A stretch of 17,222 bases of DNA from NCBI GenBank assembly GCA_938049325.1, contig CALICC010000327.1, positions 1 through 17,222 of the forward strand, given 5' to 3'. A model generated the notes under the pieces. It was given only the letters and a program-made list of their open reading frames with translations, was not told the origin of the DNA and made no database searches. This document shows positions 1-6,704 of the stretch, in pieces. The first letter of the stretch is position 1, and every line of letters starts with the position of its first letter. The DNA comes from an uncultured Ilumatobacter sp. (GTDB lineage: Bacteria > Actinomycetota > Acidimicrobiia > Acidimicrobiales > Ilumatobacteraceae). The position numbers and the translations under genes were made by a program.

Positions 1-514
1 GCGGGTTCCCGATGTTCCAGTCGTCTCGGCTGCCCACCGCACCGCGGCGCGCGAGCGAGACACCGATGTCGGCCGAGCGCGCCTCAGCACCGGCCTCATC
101 GCGCGACAACGCTCCCGTCAGCGCTTGGGTTCCGGTCTGGCCGCCGACGAGTGCCGAGCTGTACTGCAGCGACGTGTAGGGCGTGATGACCGAGTACACC
201 TCGCCGACTTGCTCGATCTCTTCGCCGAGGCGTTGCAGCTCGGCGAGGTTGTTGCCTTCGAACAGGTCGGTGATGTCGCTGTCGCCTTCGGTGGTGAACA
301 ACAAGATGATCGTCTCACCGCCGAAGTCGTCCTGGAACGCGACGTTGTCGATCGCGATCTGCGAATCGGGGTTCAGGTAGCTGTCTTGGCCGGTCGCGAA
401 CTCGATCTTCGACGCGCCGATCGCCAACACGCCGGTGATGATCAACATCACGACGAAGACGACCTTCCACTGCTTGCCGAGCTGGATGCCAGCCTGGCGC
501 CAGAAATTCTCCAC
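1..514 (-). CDS. MMPL/RND-family membrane protein, N-terminal part (cut by window edge)
   Basis: Only the first 171 residues are visible; the frame runs open through base 1. I chose GTG at 512-514 because a GGGGAG ribosome site lies 6 bases upstream, at 521-526 on the plus strand. The protein starts MENFWRQAG, followed by one hydrophobic segment at about residues 17-33. After it comes an extracytoplasmic region with NPDSQIAIDN and FQDDFGGETIILLF. This layout (short cytoplasmic start, TM1, then a long periplasmic/extracellular porter loop) is that of MMPL or RND-superfamily exporters, which in actinobacteria move lipids or hydrophobic compounds using the proton gradient. The substrate cannot be told from this fragment. 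It follows the lipoprotein gene on the same strand after 133 bases, so it may be co-transcribed or have its own promoter. A SecDF-like or other RND member is an alternative. Confidence 0.72.
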   Translation of the reverse strand, partial: MENFWRQAGIQLGKQWKVVFVVMLIITGVLAIGASKIEFATGQDSYLNPDSQIAIDNVAFQDDFGGETIILLFTTEGDSDITDLFEGNNLAELQRLGEEIEQVGEVYSVITPYTSLQYSSALVGGQTGTQALTGALSRDEAGAEARSADIGVSLARRGAVGSRDDWNIGNP

Positions 515-647
515 GTGATTCTCCCCGTTGTCTGCCACCCGAGCGCGGCCCCTCAAGAGACCAGTGTCACATCGATCCGGGGGGAATCCAAGACGAGCGA
601 ACCAACTTCGACCTCGGCGCGGCCGTCAACGGCTGATCACCGTCCGT
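515..647. other. Intergenic gap between lipoprotein and MMPL genes
   Basis: These 133 bases separate two minus-strand genes. Just after the lipoprotein stop there is a weak inverted repeat (AACGG at 628-632 with CCGTT at 644-648, 11-base loop) without a T-run, so I do not call it a terminator. A TTGACG hexamer occurs on the minus strand, but no convincing -10 box follows it at the right distance. No other gene is seen here. Confidence 0.4.
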
Positions 648-2045
648 TCAGGAGTCGAGCGAATGGAGTTCGTAACCGCTGGTCACGAGTTGCCCGTTCG
701 CATCGGCGACGTCGATGGCGAACCAGGTCGCGGTCGACACGCCGTCGTCGTCGAACTCGATCGGCCCGGACACACCGTCGTAGTCAATGTCGGCGCCGGT
801 TTCGAGCAGCGCAAGGCATTCCGCCGGTTCGGCGCATGGTTCGCCATCACGGCTGAGTCCGATGATCCGATCCCTGATCGACGCCGGCGAGGCATCGCCG
901 CCATCGACCACCGCGAGCGCGGCCAACACGTACATGTCGTAGGAGTCCGCCGCATCGAACGGGCGCAACAGGTCAGGATTGTTCTCCCGGACGCGCGCCA
1001 AGAAGTCGGCCTGCTCTGGCCGGGCCGCGTCGTTGGACCGGCGCACAACAACGACTTGGCCCTCGCTGAGCGAACCGACGGACGCGACCATCGACTGCGA
1101 CAGCACGGAGTCGAGTCCGAAGAAGACGGCATTGCGACCGTTCGGCTCGTCGGTCACGGCGTCGATGAATGCGACTGCGTTGGTCGCCGTCGCCATCACG
1201 ATCGCCACCCGCGCTCCTCGCTCGGCCACCTCGCCGGCGAGCAGACGCACCTCACCGAGATCGCCCGCCGCCGGCATGAGTTCCACCGACGCCGACGACC
1301 CGTTGCGCTGGAGCAGCTGTTCGAGACGACCGCCGAGGTCGTCGTCATCGGATCCCACGACGACGATCGAGTCGAATTCGCCGAACACCACCTGGCGCAC
1401 GACGGCAGTCAGATGCGTCTCGACGGAACCGGCGATGTCGAATCGAGTGCCCTGCGTCGATATGGATCCGTCGTTCACGTACCCGGATGCGGCGAACGGG
1501 ACGCCTGCGTCAGCCGCGACGGCGGTCAGCTCAGCGAGGTCAGCGCCCAACACCGGTCCGAGCAAGACGTCGATGTCGGCATCGACGAGTTCGGTAAACG
1601 AATCCGTGAGCACGGCGACGTCCTCCGACAGGTCGCCGTTGCCGCTGATGATGAAGACCGAGGAGAAGTCACCGCCGGGCCCGAACGCCAACCCCTGCTG
1701 CGAGACGGCTTGCTCCGCCTTGCCCGCTCCCACGCCGATCGGCAGACTGATCTGCTGACCGAAACCGAACTCGGACAACAACAACCCGACCGAGAACTCG
1801 TCGTCGACGAGGTCGGAGCCTGGCTCCGGAGTTGTCGTGGTCGTCGGCTCGACCACGGTCGTGGTGCCGCTCGTCGATGGGGTGCTACTCGTCGGCGCAA
1901 CCACGGCATCCTCCGGTGCTCCAACCTCGGTGGCGTCTTGCGGCGACGGCACCGACGAAACGGTGTCGCCCGCCCCACTCGAGCACGAAACAAACGCGAC
2001 GGCACCAACGGACAGCACGGCGACCGTGCGACACCGACGCAACAT
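648..2045 (-). CDS. LivK-like periplasmic ligand-binding lipoprotein
   Basis: This 465-residue secreted lipoprotein has a lipobox ending FVSC, so Cys21 would be lipidated after signal peptidase II cleavage. A low-complexity Ser/Thr/Pro tether follows at about residues 50-78, and then a type I periplasmic-binding fold of the Peripla_BP_6 (branched-chain amino acid/amide receptor) kind. Supporting features are the phrase DIDYDGVSGPIEFDDDG near the C terminus and a nearby Cys pair (CAEPAEC), both typical of this group. The family captures small ligands for ABC importers or acts as a sensor. No permease or ATPase of the HAAT class is next to it, so it looks like an orphan receptor here. Its ATG overlaps the pyrE stop by one base (TGATG), which suggests translational coupling. 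The ligand is unknown. Confidence 0.82.
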   Translation of the reverse strand: MLRRCRTVAVLSVGAVAFVSCSSGAGDTVSSVPSPQDATEVGAPEDAVVAPTSSTPSTSGTTTVVEPTTTTTPEPGSDLVDDEFSVGLLLSEFGFGQQISLPIGVGAGKAEQAVSQQGLAFGPGGDFSSVFIISGNGDLSEDVAVLTDSFTELVDADIDVLLGPVLGADLAELTAVAADAGVPFAASGYVNDGSISTQGTRFDIAGSVETHLTAVVRQVVFGEFDSIVVVGSDDDDLGGRLEQLLQRNGSSASVELMPAAGDLGEVRLLAGEVAERGARVAIVMATATNAVAFIDAVTDEPNGRNAVFFGLDSVLSQSMVASVGSLSEGQVVVVRRSNDAARPEQADFLARVRENNPDLLRPFDAADSYDMYVLAALAVVDGGDASPASIRDRIIGLSRDGEPCAEPAECLALLETGADIDYDGVSGPIEFDDDGVSTATWFAIDVADANGQLVTSGYELHSLDS

Positions 2046-2620
2046 CAGGTGCCGTAGCCGAAGCCCAGATCTGGAGCGGTGAGCAAAGGGCGGTAGTCGA
2101 TATTGCGCTCGGCGGCCATCGCTGCGCAGGTTCCGCCTCGATCGACGATCACGCTCATGAAGACCGGTTCGGCACCGAACGCGACGATCTGCTCCGCTGC
2201 CTCCACGAGCGACGTGCCGCGCGTGGTCGTGTCTTCGGTGACCAGCACGCGATCTCCCGGGTTGAGGGCTCCGGCGATCCGTCCGGTGATACCGCCCTGT
2301 TTCGGTTCCTTGCGGACGCTGAAGCTCCGGAGGAAGCGCCCGCGCGTGGCGAGCACAGCTGCGACTCCGTAGGCCATCGGGTCGGCGCCGAGCGTCAGTC
2401 CACCGATTGCATCGATGTCGTTCAAGTCATCCCCGAACACTTCCACCAACGCGTCGGTGACCGCGATGATGCCGTCGGCACGGCACGCGGTTTGCTTCGC
2501 GTCGAGGAACCAATTGCTGGTGGCGCCGGACTTGAGCGTGAACTCACCCAGTTTCACCGAGTGTTCGAGCACGTGGTCGCGGAGATGGTCGAGGGTCGGC
2601 GAAAGCGTCGGCAGCGTCAC
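2045..2620 (-). CDS. pyrE: Orotate phosphoribosyltransferase
   Basis: The enzyme adds the ribose-phosphate of PRPP to orotate to give OMP, the fifth step of de novo UMP synthesis, in the cytoplasm. The 191-residue protein has the expected N terminus (GEFTLKSGATSNWFLD, residues 25-40), the flexible-loop lysines in VRKEPKQGG (102-110), and the PRPP-binding motif VLVTEDTTTRGTS at 125-137. Its length is slightly below the usual 200-215. The start is GTG at 2618-2620; the sequence before it (TCGGGGCAC) gives only a weak ribosome site. It lies 23 bases after the thioesterase stop and overlaps the lipoprotein start by one base, so it is probably the middle gene of a three-gene transcript. No other pyr genes are nearby. 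Confidence 0.93.
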   Translation of the reverse strand: MTLPTLSPTLDHLRDHVLEHSVKLGEFTLKSGATSNWFLDAKQTACRADGIIAVTDALVEVFGDDLNDIDAIGGLTLGADPMAYGVAAVLATRGRFLRSFSVRKEPKQGGITGRIAGALNPGDRVLVTEDTTTRGTSLVEAAEQIVAFGAEPVFMSVIVDRGGTCAAMAAERNIDYRPLLTAPDLGFGYGT

Positions 2621-2643
2621 GTGCCCCGACAGTAGCGGCGGGA

Positions 2644-3456
2644 TCAGCTGCGTTCACGGGTGTCGCGCAGCAAGACCTCTTGCGCAACCGTGGCGATGTG
2701 AAGACCGTCGGCGTCGAAGACGTGACCGAGCGACAGGCCTCGGCTGCCCACGAAATGGAGACAGGCAAAGTCATGGAGATGCCAAGCGTCGGCGACGACC
2801 GGACGGTGGAACCAGACCGTGTGGTCGAGGCTCGCTGCGAAGAAGTGCTCTCCTGCGTCGGGTTCGCTCGACATCGGGTGAGCCCGATGCGCCGAGTCAG
2901 TCGGGAGATCGTCGGAGAGATAGGCAAGCCAACAACGATGGAGGAGCTGTGCGTCAGGATCGGTCGGATCGCCGATTGCTTCCTTCACCCGCATCCAGGC
3001 AAGCGTTCGGCCTTTGCCATCTCGACGACTGTCGGCGACACGATCCTCCGGGATCTGCGCACGCTCGAATGTGTCGGACCACGACTCGTGCTCCAACACT
3101 TCTGGTGGCGGAACATCTGGCATCACGATTGTCTGGATCTCCGCCGACTCCTCTGGGCGCTGAAACGAACTCTCCGCATTGAGAATTGCACCGATTGCCT
3201 GCCTCGCAACCACGCGTCTTGTGGCAAAACTTCGCCCATTTCTGATCCGATCGACTTCGTATCGAACCGGTTCCGATGCATCACCACGGCGTATGAAATA
3301 GGCCCGGATCGAATGCGGTTCAAATCCGTCGTCGACCGACATGGTGGCAGCCCGGAGTGCCTGTGCGACGATTTGCCCCCCGTAGAGACCACCCCACGGG
3401 TATTGCGGGCCAGTTCCGACAAAAGTATCGGCTCCATGGGCCGCCAATTCGAACAT
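2644..3456 (-). CDS. tesB: Acyl-CoA thioesterase II-like double-hotdog protein
   Basis: The 270-residue protein has the TesB layout of two hotdog domains: N-terminal YPWGGLYGGQIVAQALRAA (19-37) and IRAYFIRRGD (50-59), and C-terminal SLDHTVWFHRP (209-219) with ATVAQEVLLR (255-264). The family hydrolyses acyl-CoA thioesters to fatty acid and CoA. Two of the three active-site residues known from E. coli TesB appear present (Asp211 and Gln259). The expected Thr/Ser lies in a divergent stretch (DFACLHFVGSRG, 229-240) where I see Cys or Leu instead. ATG at 3454-3456 gives the expected N terminus and is preceded by a -10-like box only 7 bases away, so the message is probably leaderless. It heads the pyrE-lipoprotein gene string. 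The natural substrate is unknown. Confidence 0.83.
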   Translation of the reverse strand: MFELAAHGADTFVGTGPQYPWGGLYGGQIVAQALRAATMSVDDGFEPHSIRAYFIRRGDASEPVRYEVDRIRNGRSFATRRVVARQAIGAILNAESSFQRPEESAEIQTIVMPDVPPPEVLEHESWSDTFERAQIPEDRVADSRRDGKGRTLAWMRVKEAIGDPTDPDAQLLHRCWLAYLSDDLPTDSAHRAHPMSSEPDAGEHFFAASLDHTVWFHRPVVADAWHLHDFACLHFVGSRGLSLGHVFDADGLHIATVAQEVLLRDTRERS

Positions 3457-3463
3457 TGGTCAC

Positions 3464-3469
3464 ACGATA
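3464..3469 (-). promoter_or_regulatory. Candidate -10 box for the tesB-pyrE transcript
   Basis: On the minus strand the bases read TATCGT, matching the TAnnnT pattern, with 7 bases before the ATG of the thioesterase gene. Transcription would start at or next to the A of the ATG, giving a leaderless message. No convincing -35 box is seen. This is an inference from pattern only. Confidence 0.4.
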
Positions 3470-3491
3470 TTGCACGAAATGATCGAGTGCC

Positions 3492-3497
3492 TAGAAT
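3492..3497 (+). promoter_or_regulatory. Candidate -10 box for the 134-residue hypothetical gene
   Basis: TAGAAT lies 7 bases before the ATG at 3505, so the transcript would begin at the start codon. A TTGCAC hexamer at 3470-3475 with a 16-base spacer could be a weak -35. That hexamer partly overlaps the divergent tesB -10 box, so the two promoters may exclude each other. Confidence 0.5.
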
Positions 3498-3504
3498 CGA
3501 TCGA

Positions 3505-3909
3505 ATGGCAGAGAAGCGGGAAATGTCGGATGAGCACAAAGCAGCACTCGCGCGTGGCCGAGTTGAGGGAAGAGTGGTACGCGAGTACCTCGAAGGGTTG
3601 CGAGCCACCAAGCCCAAGCGCGGCCGCAAACGCACGCCTGAAACGGTGAATGCTCGCCTCGAGAAAATCGATGACGAACTCACCGATGCCAGCCCGATGG
3701 ACGAGCTGTTGCTCATCCAGGAACGGCGCGACCTGCAGGCCGAGCTCGAGTCGATGGCCCAGACCATCGACATGGACGCACTCGAAGACGCCTTCGTGGG
3801 TGTGGCGAAGAGCTACAGCGACAGCAAGAAGATCTCCTACGCCAGCTGGCGTGATGTCGGTGTCGAGGCCAGCGTGCTCAAGCGCGCGAACATCAACCGC
3901 AAAGACTGA
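3505..3909 (+). CDS. Conserved actinobacterial hypothetical protein, basic and coiled-coil rich
   Basis: I do not recognise a function. The 134-residue protein starts MAEKREMSDEHKAALARGR. It has a strongly basic patch KPKRGRKRTPETV at about residues 36-48, a charged helical middle likely to form a coiled coil (about 49-85), and a C-terminal module ISYASWRDVGVEASVLKRANI. From memory, proteins with this layout are widespread in actinobacteria as an uncharacterised family; the basic patch could bind nucleic acid, but that is inference. The frame is open far upstream (from 2680), but that part lies antisense to tesB. ATG at 3505 fits a promoter 7 bases upstream and the start of the conserved sequence. 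It converges with purB and shares a terminator-like hairpin. Confidence 0.8.
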   Translation: MAEKREMSDEHKAALARGRVEGRVVREYLEGLRATKPKRGRKRTPETVNARLEKIDDELTDASPMDELLLIQERRDLQAELESMAQTIDMDALEDAFVGVAKSYSDSKKISYASWRDVGVEASVLKRANINRKD

Positions 3910-3942
3910 CGTCAGGATCTGAGCGACACGACGGAGTAGCTC

Positions 3943-3962
3943 GTTCGGGGCGGACCCCCAAC
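3943..3962. terminator. Hairpin between convergent hypothetical gene and purB
   Basis: GTTCGGGG (3943-3950), loop CGGA, and CCCCCAAC (3955-3962) form a stem of seven pairs with one C-C mismatch. It sits between the two stop codons (3909 and 3965) and could serve both strands. There is no T-run on either side, so intrinsic termination is only possible, not assured. Confidence 0.4.
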
Positions 3963-3964
3963 CG

Positions 3965-5263
3965 TCACGTCAGGTCGTCGACTTGAGCGAAGATCCGGTC
4001 GAGGTTCTTCAGGCTGCGCCGCAGGTCGAAGGCGTCGTCGAGCACCGAGTTGTCGACCTCGTCGTCGGCTTCGAGCAGCGTCCGGAAGTCGAGCCCTTCA
4101 TCCCACGCACGCATCGCGTTGCGTTGAACGATGCGGTAGGCCTCATCGCGGGTCTTGTCACTCTGCACGAGTGAGAGCAGCACCGGCTGGCTGAACACCA
4201 GGCCGTAACTCGCGTCGAGATTCGCCTGCATCCGCTCGGGCATCACCACGAGACCTTCGAGCAGCCGACGCAGCCGACGCATCACATAGAAGGCGAGCTG
4301 ACTCGAATCGGGAAGGATGACCCGTTCGACCGAAGAGTGCGAGATGTCGCGCTCGTGCCACAGTGCCACGTCCTGCATGCCGGCCGACAGGTTGCCGCGC
4401 AACACCCGCGACAGACCGGTGATGGTCTCAGCTGAGATCGGGTTGCGCTTGTGCGGCATCGCCGACGAGCCCTTCTGACCCGGCTTGAAACCCTCTTGCA
4501 CCTCACGAACCTCGGTCCGCTGCAGATGACGCAACTCAACCGCCATGAGTTCACACGTTGCGCCAACCGACGCGCACGCATACAAGAACTGCATGTGGCG
4601 ATCGCGTGCGACGACCTGCGTGGCCGCGATCGGCGTCAGGTCGAGTGCTGCGCCCACGAACTCTTCGACTTCCGGCGGAATATTCGAGTAGGTGCCAACC
4701 GCACCGCTCAGCTTCATGACCGAGATGGCCTCGCGCGCCTGGCTCAGGCGCGTCCGGTCACGATCGACCTGCAGCGCCCACAACGCCACCTTCGCACCGA
4801 ACGTCGTCGGCTCGGCATGGATGCCGTGCGTCCGCCCGATCATCACCGTGTCGGCGTGCTCGCGTGCCATCGAGACCAGGGTTGCGAGGAGCTCGGTCGA
4901 TGCCTCGATCATCAGGTCAGCGGCATCACGCATTGCCCAGCAGAGCGCCGTGTCGCCGACGTCCGACGAGGTCAGCCCGTAGTGGATCCACGATCCAGCG
5001 GGGTCGTCGATCTCGGCTTGGACGACATCGACGAATGCGGCGACGTCATGATCGGTGGTCTTTTCGCGTTCGAGGATCTTCTCGACGAAGGCCTCGTCAG
5101 CGGTCGGCGCGTTCGCCCGACAGATCGCGGCGGCCTCGTCGGGCACGACGCCGATCGCTGCATGACCTTCGGTGGCCAGCAACTCGACTTCGAGCCATCG
5201 TCCGAAGCGGGCCGGCTCGGACCAGACCGCGTCCATCTCCGGTGTGGAGTATCGCGGGATCAC
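3965..5263 (-). CDS. purB: Adenylosuccinate lyase
   Basis: PurB splits SAICAR to AICAR plus fumarate and adenylosuccinate to AMP plus fumarate, so it serves both the common purine route and the AMP branch. The 432-residue protein begins IPRYSTPEMDAVWSEPARFGRWLEVE after the start. It has the fumarase/aspartase-superfamily signature GSSAMPHKRNP near residue 265 and the TSSDVGDTA and GRTHGIHAEPT blocks typical of PurB. I chose GTG at 5261-5263: it makes a 4-base GTGA overlap with the purA stop and gives the normal family length. The frame stays open to 5617, but that extension lies inside purA and reads as arginine-rich shadow sequence. It is the second gene of a purA-purB pair and is probably translationally coupled. 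Confidence 0.95.
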   Translation of the reverse strand: MIPRYSTPEMDAVWSEPARFGRWLEVELLATEGHAAIGVVPDEAAAICRANAPTADEAFVEKILEREKTTDHDVAAFVDVVQAEIDDPAGSWIHYGLTSSDVGDTALCWAMRDAADLMIEASTELLATLVSMAREHADTVMIGRTHGIHAEPTTFGAKVALWALQVDRDRTRLSQAREAISVMKLSGAVGTYSNIPPEVEEFVGAALDLTPIAATQVVARDRHMQFLYACASVGATCELMAVELRHLQRTEVREVQEGFKPGQKGSSAMPHKRNPISAETITGLSRVLRGNLSAGMQDVALWHERDISHSSVERVILPDSSQLAFYVMRRLRRLLEGLVVMPERMQANLDASYGLVFSQPVLLSLVQSDKTRDEAYRIVQRNAMRAWDEGLDFRTLLEADDEVDNSVLDDAFDLRRSLKNLDRIFAQVDDLT

Positions 5264-6534
5264 GATGCCCAGACCAGGTAGTCGTCGCGCTCGGCGCCGA
5301 CGCCGACCACATTGACCGGCACGCCGACCTCGCGTTCGACGATCTCGATGAACGCCTTGGCCTCGGCCGGAAGCTGACCTGGTTCGCGCATCGCCGTGAT
5401 GTCGGTCTTCCAACCCGGTAGCTCTTCGTAGACAGGCTCGATCTCTTCGAGCACGTCGTACTGGTCGGGGTAGTCCGTGATCGGCACACCGTTGTGGCTG
5501 TAGGCCGTACAGATCTTCACGGTGTCGAATCCATCGAGGATGTCGAGCTTGGTCAGCGACAGTTCGGTGAGGCTGTTGAGCCGTACGGCATGGCGCAGCA
5601 TCACCAAGTCGAGCCAACCGCAGCGCCGGGGACGCCCGGTGACCGTGCCGAACTCGTGGCCGACTTCTGCGAGCGTCTTGCCGTCGTCGTCGAAGAGTTC
5701 GGTCACGAACGGACCGGCACCGACGCGAGTGGTGTAGGCCTTCGTGATCCCGACGACGCGGTCGATGTCTCGCGGCCCGAGCCCGGTACCGACGCTTGCC
5801 CCACCCGCCGTCGGGTTGGACGAGGTGACATACGGGTACGTGCCGTGGTCGAGGTCGAGGAACGTCGCCTGTGCACCTTCGAGTAACACGTGACCGCCTT
5901 CGGCCAGCGCGTTGTGGAGCAGGCTGATGGTGTCGGAGAGATACGGCGCCAGGCGGGCACCCATCACCGAGAACCGTTCGACGATGTCATCGACGTCGAG
6001 TTCTTCGCCGCCAGCATCACCGATCAGTTTGTTCTCGGCAGTGCACCGTTCGCGGATGAGCGTCGCGAATCGTTCGGGGTTGCGAGCGTCTCCCGCACGG
6101 ATGCCGACGCGGCGCGACTTGTCGGCGTATGCCGGTCCGATCCCGCGCAGGGTGGTGCCGAGTTTGTCGTCACCGCGCATCGCTTCGGAGATCGCGTCGT
6201 GCGACTGGTGCCACGGGAAGATCAGGTGCGCACGGCTCGACACCTTCAACGAATCACACGAGGTACCGCGCGATTCGAGCATGTCGATCTCTTTGAACAA
6301 CGTGGGCAGATCCACCACGACGCCGTTCGCGATCACCGGGATCACGTGGTCGTACAGCACCCCCGACGGGACGAGTTGCAAGGCATACTTCTCGCCATTG
6401 ACCACCACGGTGTGGCCGGCGTTGTGCCCGCCCTGGTAGCGCACCACATAGGTGTGCTCCTTCGACAGAAGGTCGATGACTTTTGCTTTGCCCTCATCGC
6501 CCCACTGGGCTCCGACGACGACGGTGACGGGCAT
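5260..6534 (-). CDS. purA: Adenylosuccinate synthetase
   Basis: PurA joins IMP and aspartate with GTP hydrolysis to give adenylosuccinate, the first committed step to AMP. The 424-residue protein shows GAQWGDEGKAK (8-18) with catalytic Asp13, GGHNAGHT (35-42) with catalytic His41, RGIGPAYADKSRR (130-142), LEGAQATFLDLDHGTYPYVTSSN (from 218) and TGRPRRCGW (299-307). Several normally fixed positions differ from E. coli PurA: Ala17 for Gly in GDEGKGK, Leu129 for Gly in TTGRG, and Ala223 for Gly in GAQGT. The catalytic Asp and His remain, so I expect an active enzyme. AGGAG at 6540-6544 (minus strand) supports ATG at 6532-6534. It precedes purB with a 4-base overlap and diverges from the PhyH gene. 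Confidence 0.96.
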   Translation of the reverse strand: MPVTVVVGAQWGDEGKAKVIDLLSKEHTYVVRYQGGHNAGHTVVVNGEKYALQLVPSGVLYDHVIPVIANGVVVDLPTLFKEIDMLESRGTSCDSLKVSSRAHLIFPWHQSHDAISEAMRGDDKLGTTLRGIGPAYADKSRRVGIRAGDARNPERFATLIRERCTAENKLIGDAGGEELDVDDIVERFSVMGARLAPYLSDTISLLHNALAEGGHVLLEGAQATFLDLDHGTYPYVTSSNPTAGGASVGTGLGPRDIDRVVGITKAYTTRVGAGPFVTELFDDDGKTLAEVGHEFGTVTGRPRRCGWLDLVMLRHAVRLNSLTELSLTKLDILDGFDTVKICTAYSHNGVPITDYPDQYDVLEEIEPVYEELPGWKTDITAMREPGQLPAEAKAFIEIVEREVGVPVNVVGVGAERDDYLVWAS

Positions 6535-6573
6535 GCACGCTCCTGTGCGACTCGCTGGCTGGAACGTGTCGAG

Positions 6574-6579
6574 ATCCTA
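6574..6579 (-). promoter_or_regulatory. Weak candidate -10 box for purA
   Basis: TAGGAT on the minus strand lies about 40 bases before the purA ATG, which has a good ribosome site, so a short leader would result. No clear -35 box is present. Low confidence. Confidence 0.25.
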
Positions 6580-6602
6580 CTCCGCTTCCGGCGCTCCCCT
6601 GC

Positions 6603-6654
6603 CCTTCGATTCTGTTTGGTCGACTTTCTTGGTCGACTTTGTTGCTCGATTTCG
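6603..6654. repeat. 13-bp tandem repeat in the purA/PhyH divergent region
   Basis: Three units lie head to tail: TTGGTCGACTTTC (6616-6628), TTGGTCGACTTTG (6629-6641) and TTGCTCGATTTCG (6642-6654). A more decayed copy (core TCGATTCTG from 6606) precedes them. The TCGA cores are spaced 14, 13 and 13 bases apart. Units 1 and 2 contain the palindrome GTCGAC. The array is upstream of both divergent genes (purA and PhyH), where a regulator site would be expected. Confidence 0.7.
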
Positions 6655-6692
6655 TTGGTGTTCCACACGACGACCGCGTGAGGCGGACGCGA

Positions 6693-6698
6693 TAGAAT
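6693..6698 (+). promoter_or_regulatory. Candidate -10 box for the PhyH gene
   Basis: TAGAAT is identical to the hexamer before the 134-residue hypothetical gene and lies 6 bases before ATG at 6705. The transcript would therefore be leaderless or nearly so. No good -35 box is seen. Confidence 0.5.
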
Positions 6699-6704
6699 TT
6701 GGCG

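Noticed and set aside
528..2057. A 509-codon plus-strand open frame
   Set aside because: It is antisense to the lipoprotein gene, which has a lipobox and binding-protein motifs. Its composition is Arg/His-rich shadow sequence.
3906..3915. Palindrome CTGACGTCAG over the stop of the hypothetical gene, with a near copy at 3965-3974
   Set aside because: It is short, includes a stop codon, and can arise by chance in GC-rich DNA. No partner sites near promoters were seen.
5264..5617. N-terminal extension of the purB frame
   Set aside because: It overlaps purA in another frame, is Arg-rich and unlike PurB. GTG at 5263 gives the GTGA overlap and normal length.
6603..6654. Reading the 13-bp repeats as a CRISPR array
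   Set aside because: The units are directly adjacent without spacers, too short, and no cas genes are nearby.
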